Assembly: GCF_010015445.1 (NCBI RefSeq)
Contig: NC_053127.1
Span: forward strand, 6,326,004 to 6,390,003
From: Perca fluviatilis
Taxonomy: Eukaryota > Chordata > Actinopteri > Perciformes > Percidae
DNA: 64,000 nucleotides
Direction: 5' to 3'
Under the pieces are notes generated by a model, which was not told the DNA's origin, made no database searches, and saw nothing but the letters and a program-made list of their open reading frames with translations. Below are positions 58,401 to 64,000 of this stretch, piece by piece. A program made the translations under genes and the position numbers. Position 1 is the first letter of the stretch, and each line of letters starts with the position of its first letter.

Positions 58401-61400
58401 ACTCTAAAAATCAAGTCAAAAACCTTAAACCTTAACCCTTGTGTCCTGTCGACCATGCAACTTTTGGTTTTTCTGAGTCAACGTTAAAAAAAAACGTCAA
58501 AACGACGTCAAAAACGACGTCAAAAACGACGTCAAAAAACGTTTTGGTCGTCTTTTTTTCAACACTTGCTTTTCCTGTTGTTTTGTCACTTTTTTTTTAT
58601 GTTTGTCACTTTCCCGGCATTTTCGATTCTTTTCCGACATATTTTGTCACTTTTTCAGATGTTTTTATTGATTTTTTTCTGCCCTTTACTTTACGTTTTA
58701 GTTGTTTTTTTCCCCGCATGTTTTGGAAGCTTTTTCCGACATTTTTGACACTATTTGGTTGGAAGAAACCCGAATTTCTGATATAGGAACGTTTTGAAAA
58801 TGGGTCAAATTTGACCCGAGGCCAACAGTAGGGTTAAGGTCTAAAACTCACCAACATAGAAAAACACACACCTGTCTGGTTGTCACTCAGTCATCTTCAT
58901 GCCTGTAATCATCTTGTTTAGGCTACACACTACATTACATTTTAAAGGGGCGCTATGTAGTTTGGGCCATTTCTTTGATTTTTGCTGGCAGATTTCTCTA
59001 TAGAGCCCCCCTACAGGTTTCTCTATAGAGATCCCCCTACAGCTTCAGAATAGATATTTGGCAGCTCCTATGTTTACTTCTGTCTGACTCCTCTCTCGGT
59101 CAGTCTGCAGTTTTCTCTTTCTCTGTGCCTGAAAATGCTTTCCTAGCTTTCTGCTTCTTTTTTTGCCGGCTCAGCCATGACGATAGTATGAAAAACTCCA
59201 TCGCTGCCTTGTTCTTATAGCTAGCCGGTTCCTGGATGTGTGCAGTGCCGTGAAGCAATTTGATACATCACGAGACCTGATATCACATGATACTTCCTGA
59301 CGCTGAGGCCGCCGGCTCGCCGGCCCAAAGTTGCAAGGGTGGTTTTTCCGCTCACAGGCGCTAGAGGGGAGCGACATGACCACCATTCAAACCGAAAAAA
59401 GTCATGTAACCATTCCAATGACTCCGAAGCTGTTCAGTTAAGGTAAATTAAGCTAAAAAAACGGCATAGTTCCCCTTTAAGATGTTGATGCGAGGCTTCA
59501 GCAGTTATCGTTGAATCGGAAATGTGTGGATATTGGCACACTAACCACCTTCCTCACAATGTGAACAGTAAACATGATCACAACAGTTTAACATTGTTGT
59601 CATGATAAGCCGTAGACCCCAGGTTCATCCAACCTGATCCGGGATCACCGATTCAAATACTTTAAGTGAATTTACTCTATACCTGACTCCTGGTGTTCGT
59701 GTTTCAGGTAGAACGGTTGATCACTGTTCTTGAAGACTCCAATGATGTCGTCTCTATTCTTCACCCTGTTGATAGGTGTTGACAAGCAGCAACAAAATCT
59801 TTACAGCACTATTTAATAATGCAAAAAATCTTTTAGATTCACACGTTGTAAAACACCTTGAACTGTGACATTTCCCTTAATACTTTTCCAGTTGAGCCTT
59901 TTTGAATTTCCCTTCAGAACGACACAAAAAAAGAGTTTACTTGCAAAATATAATGTGCAAAATAATAAACTGACGGCACAGGTATCATGTCAGTGACTCT
60001 GGTTTAAAGCCCAGGACAATTGTGATTGGTTAAGATCACACAAGCCAGAGCGTTTTTCTCACTATCCCAGAATAGCACAGCAGCAGCGCCTTCACTTCCT
60101 GAGGATACTCAGGAAAAACAACATGAATGCGAAGCTGCTGGTGTCCTTTTACAGATCCACCATTGAGAGCATCCTTTCATACTGCATCTCTGTGTGGTTT
60201 GCTGGGTGTTCCGCTGCAGACAAAAAGGCTCTGCAGAGAATTATCAAGATTGCAGAAAAAAATGATCTGATCCCTGTCAGATATTGCACTCAGCCACACT
60301 CTCTCAAGAGCCAAGAACATCATCAAGGAAAATACTCATCCTGGCCACCACCTGTTTCAATTGTTACCCTCTTGGTAGGCGTTATAGGCCTATACAATCC
60401 AGCAGCACCAGATTTAAAAATAGCTTCTTCCCAAATGCACTAGTTTCCCTAAACAAATGTAGTTAGACAAACCCAGTCACTCACTGTCACCTCCTGCACT
60501 TCCATACTTGCATTTATCTGATCATTGCTCTTTCACTGTTTTTATTCTGTTTCATATGTCCTGTAAGGATTATTTATTGTATTTATTGTATGCACCCAGT
60601 GGAGTAGCTCTCCTAATTTCGCTGTATTGTAAAGTACAATGACAATAAAGGCATTCAAATAGATAAACAGTGTAGCCAGAGATATCTAGCGAGCTAGGTC
60701 TGGCAATGCGAGACTAGTGCTGAGTGACAGACTGAGCCAGAGGTGATGGAAAAAGGTATTAAGAACACATGGTAAGGTTTGACATATCTGTTTCCATCTT
60801 GTGCAGAGCATGGCTCCTTTTGTTTGCTGCTGACAGAAGGGGCAGATGGGAGGCGTAGTTCTATTTATCCTATGCAAATGATTGACGTGTAGATGGATAT
60901 CAGTTTTAACCCTTGCGTTGTCTTAACGTCGACCATAAACTTGTCCTTTTTATTTTTTGGCGCTTTTGCCAACGTTTTTGTTGCTGTTTTTGGATGCGTT
61001 TGGCGCTTTTTAAAATGCTTTTGTCACTTTTTTCAAAATGTTTTGTAAATTCATGGTCAATCAACCTAATTTAAATGACATTTTATCCTTCATTTTCTAG
61101 TTTAAAAAAAGCTGAAATTATGAATTGTTTTGACTAATATTTAAGATCAGAGGATGTTGAGTGGATCACAGACAGATTTATGTCAAAATTTAGTCAGGAT
61201 ACTGTTTTAAAACTCTTTTGGTGCTATAAAATTGAATTAAACACCCAAAATTCATTGGAAGTAACCATTAATGTTAACTGCAAAGAATGTTGTATGGTTT
61301 CCATACATCCATGACATTTTTGGGCAATTTGGTTGAAAGAAACCCATATTTCTGTTATAAAAAAAATTGAAAACGGGTCAAATTTGGGTTAAATGGATGA

Positions 61401-62680
61401 CTCATCTTTATGTGACCATGAGTCACTCTGAGGTAAATGGTTAATCTTCTGATAAATTACAAAAGACAGAAGGTGCTAGAAAAACATTGATAGACTAACT
61501 CTCCTTTTGTTAAACAGGTCTTTGTGTCACACAGTATATTGACACGCATAACTTACCACATTGTGGAGCAGTCAAAGTTGGTTAAAAGCCATTTGTGTGG
61601 GTTGAAGTTGAAAGAGTCTGCAAACTTTAAAAGAAAGAAGAGAAAATTTTTTTTTATCAAGATGCATTGATGCATTTAATAACATTGACAATTCATCAAT
61701 TCACGATTTTATTAAATATCAGTGGCTTTCAGAAAGGTCTGCATATATTATACTGCTGGATATTTTTGGGAAGATATAAGCCCGGAGTGAAATGAAATAA
61801 GAATTGGTCATAGGATTTCATTTTTCATGTAACATAAGAAACACAAAAATGTGTCGCCCAAAACACTCACAATAATACAAATGTATTTACCATTACTAAT
61901 GCAGAAACAACCTTTTCACCAACAAAATGATCTGAACTACAGGCACAATTTATTAGAAATACAAAAGAGGAAAACATCCAGCCGACATCTTGCACAGCTT
62001 AAGGAAAATAAGCATTTCCTGGTAAGGTTTATTCAAAGAGAGACTAACCTTTCCTAATTTGTTCTCATCTGATTGTGGGCTATCTTTTGTAATATACTTT
62101 TCTGCCCAAGACGAAACGACGCAAGATAATTTAATAATTATAATATGACCGCTTGGTGAACCTACTGTAGGAACCTAACTCACATCTAAACAGCTATCGC
62201 GTTGTGTTGTTGGCCAGATAAAATGACAGGGATAAGAAAAACAGATATAAGATCATTTTTAGGCGCACAAAGGGAGATCTACAATATTAGCCTAATATCA
62301 ATTCACACACAAATCGCTGTGTTAGTTGTAGTGGGTGAATTACTATCCGACAAGCAATTTAACAATCAAGGTCATGATTATAATCGCTAACATAGCGGAC
62401 ACATGGAAAAAATACATTGGATATCATAATTTTTTTGTCTTGATTAATTAATTAATGATTCAGCATCATCTGTATTAGAGAAAATAATCACTTCATCTGA
62501 TGTTTAAAGTGAATAAAATAGCCTCCGCCTTTACATATTAGGGTGCGTATCAAATAACAATTTTGGCTGTATTATTTAGTATGCCCATGGGTTGTCTTGT
62601 CATTCACCAGCAACATGTATCCATGCAGGTGGACCAAGAGACTGTGCTATCAGATTGCGGACCCCATAATGTAATAAAGA

Positions 62681-62773
<93 letters not shown>

Positions 62774-63947
62774 GCGTAACCTTTGATCTCACTGGTAGGA
62801 ATGAGTTGATCACTTATCATTAACCAGATTTACATGTTTGTCACCCCCACATTTAAAAAAATAAAAATAAAAATGAAACCAAGTGCATGTTTTTGATCAA
62901 TTTTTTGACCACCACGATCAAGGTTGAAATCCTACCATGTTGTAGTGTTTATGCACTTTATGAACTTGCATATTTGTACACACCTCAACGCCATTCAACA
63001 AAGGCCTAAATTCTGGACAGATGAACGCACTCCCTGCATACGCTGCATCAATGTGCATCCACATATTTTCCTTATTACCTAGAACAGAAAAGAAAACATA
63101 GAGGTTAACATCTGTAAAATAATTACTTTGGTCAATCAAGATTTAAAACTATGATGCATGCATTTCAAATACATATATTAACACATTAATCCATTAATTG
63201 AAGTTATTTTTTTGCTGGGTATAATTGAGGAATCGTTAATGCTGAATACTGAAGGAAGTTAATACTGGATATTTGGAAAACTGACTGAATGCATCCTTTT
63301 TTGTTGTTTCTCAATCACACACACTCAAGTGGAATACGTGGTTGCAGGACATTGCAGTTTCTTTCACACTCCCTGTCTCCCTCTTGATTTGGATTTCCCT
63401 TCCTAGCATCCTCGTCCTTCCTAAATAATAATAAAATAACACCTTTTACAGACAAGGACACAAAGCCTGATCTTTCAAGGCTCCATATATCAGAATAAGA
63501 ACCTTAAAATTAATCGTTTTGATGATCAGTTGTAGATGCTCCAGGGATGATATGCTGAAGGAATCGTAGGAGTCTAGCCGAGATGATATAAAACCGTGAA
63601 TGATAATGATACAACAGACCAAAGTCTTATCTGCGTTGAGTTGTTCAAAGTTATTTTCCATCCAGTCCTTAGCAGTTAGACAATTGAGAAAAACAAGTCA
63701 GTGTATCAGTCTCCTCAGGCTTAAAATCGACATACAACAGGATAGCATCAGCCGTATAATGTGAGAACAAAGTGTTTGTTGTACAGCTAATAAAGCCAAT
63801 AGGGCTTTACAATCCTTTTCTTGTTGTAAAACAAAATATATATAAATCTCTAGTGTGTGTTGATGCGACAGAAGACTCACATATGGGCCCCAGCTCGGTG
63901 ATGTGATCAAAACCACATGAGGGCGTCGTGCCGAGGGTCGCACACAA
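55449..63947 (-). CDS. aromatic-L-amino-acid decarboxylase-like gene, 3' eight coding exons (5' end off window)
   Basis: PLP-dependent group II decarboxylase of the DDC/HDC family. Exons: 63947-63881, 63078-62984, 61624-61557, 59765-59683, 57938-57919 (20 nt), 57813-57715, 56992-56891, 55649-55449. Phases are consistent (1, 0, 2, 1, 0, 0, 0), giving the last 244 residues, which align to roughly human DDC 242-480. Key residues seen: ATLGTT; the Asp of [16 protein letters not shown], which pairs with the PLP ring nitrogen; the Schiff-base Lys of FNPHKW; and the active-site loop Tyr in FYLKH. Gly in IPHGRRF is the DDC-type residue, where histidine decarboxylases have Ser, which points to aromatic substrates. 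TTPSCGF differs from TTTCCSF of human DDC. Human DDC is not next to GEMIN5, so this may be a paralog; that is inference. Ends at TAA 55451-55449. Confidence 0.93.
56319..56815. repeat. long inverted repeat with inserted segment
   Basis: Left arm 56319-56458 and right arm 56522-56815 are inverted copies (ccaatccagatcagggttag and tctctgcactgctttt pair with their mirrors). The right arm is interrupted by about 150 bp at roughly 56584-56738. The arm ends 75 bp before the donor side of the penultimate coding exon of the DDC-like gene. Confidence 0.85.
57173..57559. mobile_element. TTAA-ended MITE (ttaaaggtcccatatcatgc)
   Basis: TTAA at 57173-57176 and 57556-57559. Ends TTAAAGGTCCCATATCATGC and ATATGGGACTTTTAA. 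It lies in an intron of the DDC-like gene. Confidence 0.8.
58432..58837. mobile_element. TTAACCC-family MITE
   Basis: Starts TTAACCCTTGTGTCCTGTC and ends GGCCAACAGTAGGGTTAA. Contains a short tandem run of aacgacgtcaaa (58495-58545). Confidence 0.78.
58942..59480. mobile_element. TTAA-ended MITE (ttaaaggggcgctatgtagt)
   Basis: TTAA at both ends; left TTAAAGGGGCGCTATGTAGT, right GGCATAGTTCCCCTTTAA. A short direct repeat of ttctctatagag occurs near its left end (58993, 59020). Confidence 0.8.
60088..60660 (+). pseudogene. LINE C-terminal remnant, frameshifted
   Basis: The first frame reads [20 protein letters not shown] then [20 protein letters not shown]; the second frame resumes at about 60355 with [20 protein letters not shown]. 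Both are typical of the C-terminus of fish non-LTR retrotransposons. The 3' end gacaataaaggcattcaaat closes it. It lies in an intron of the DDC-like gene. Confidence 0.75.
60906..61392. mobile_element. TTAACCC-family MITE
   Basis: Starts TTAACCCTTGCGTTGTC and ends GGGTCAAATTTGGGTTAA. T-rich left third. It lies in an intron of the DDC-like gene. Confidence 0.72.
62684..62772. repeat. (AC)n microsatellite
   Basis: About 44 AC units in an intron of the DDC-like gene. The neighbouring stretch 61630-62680 shows no gene or clear element. Confidence 0.95.
63446..63775 (-). pseudogene. degenerate L2-like LINE fragment
   Basis: The minus strand carries [14 protein letters not shown] and LQLI-type strings and, upstream, an [22 protein letters not shown] segment, matching the same part of an L2-type LINE as the 30213-31181 copy, with stops and deletions. 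It lies in an intron of the DDC-like gene. Confidence 0.6.
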
Positions 63948-64000
63948 CTGAAAGACATAGACAAATTACTAACACCCTGAAGTGCTTTGTAAGCCATGCC

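Overview
This is a piece of a vertebrate nuclear genome, almost certainly from a teleost fish and probably a percomorph. The genes have canonical GT-AG introns and encode vertebrate proteins. The introns and spacers are packed with typical fish repeats: Tc1-like elements, hAT-type and TTAA-ended miniature elements, tRNA-derived SINEs, L2-like LINE tails and long CA/GT microsatellites. Species-level placement is inference.

Three protein-coding genes can be built exon by exon. (1) GEMIN5 lies on the minus strand from 37660 (ATG) to 2929 (stop): 28 coding exons and about 1453 residues once one apparent frameshift is allowed for. It is the WD40 RNA-binding subunit of the SMN complex, which recognises snRNAs before Sm-core assembly. 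(2) MRPL22 lies on the plus strand from 38039 to 44163: 7 coding exons and 208 residues. It is mitochondrial ribosomal protein uL22m. The two genes are head-to-head with only 378 bp between their start codons, an arrangement known from other vertebrates. (3) A pyridoxal-phosphate decarboxylase of the aromatic-L-amino-acid (DDC) family lies on the minus strand. Its last eight coding exons are at 63947 to 55449 and its 5' part is beyond the right edge. It is tail-to-tail with MRPL22.

Layout: 1-2.8 kb, nested DNA transposons downstream of GEMIN5; 2.9-37.7 kb, GEMIN5; 37.66-38.04 kb, shared promoter; 38.0-44.3 kb, MRPL22; 44.3-55.4 kb, spacer made largely of miniature elements; 55.4-64 kb, the decarboxylase gene. 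The three genes have unrelated jobs (snRNP assembly, mitochondrial translation, amine synthesis). Only GEMIN5 and MRPL22 look physically coupled, through their promoter.

The most notable observations are these. GEMIN5 exon 13 carries an apparent 2-bp frameshift. A 154-nt (UG)n tract sits against the 3' splice site of exon 19 and should force a distant branch point. At least nine miniature elements have perfect 8-bp target duplications. A second large set of elements ends in TTAA. One TTAA family carries an internal 58-bp tandem repeat in 2, 3 or 5 copies. There are also several clear nested insertions and long foldbacks. I see no CRISPR array, bacterial operon, virus or obviously new enzymatic system. 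No searches could be run; recognition is by eye against known protein families.
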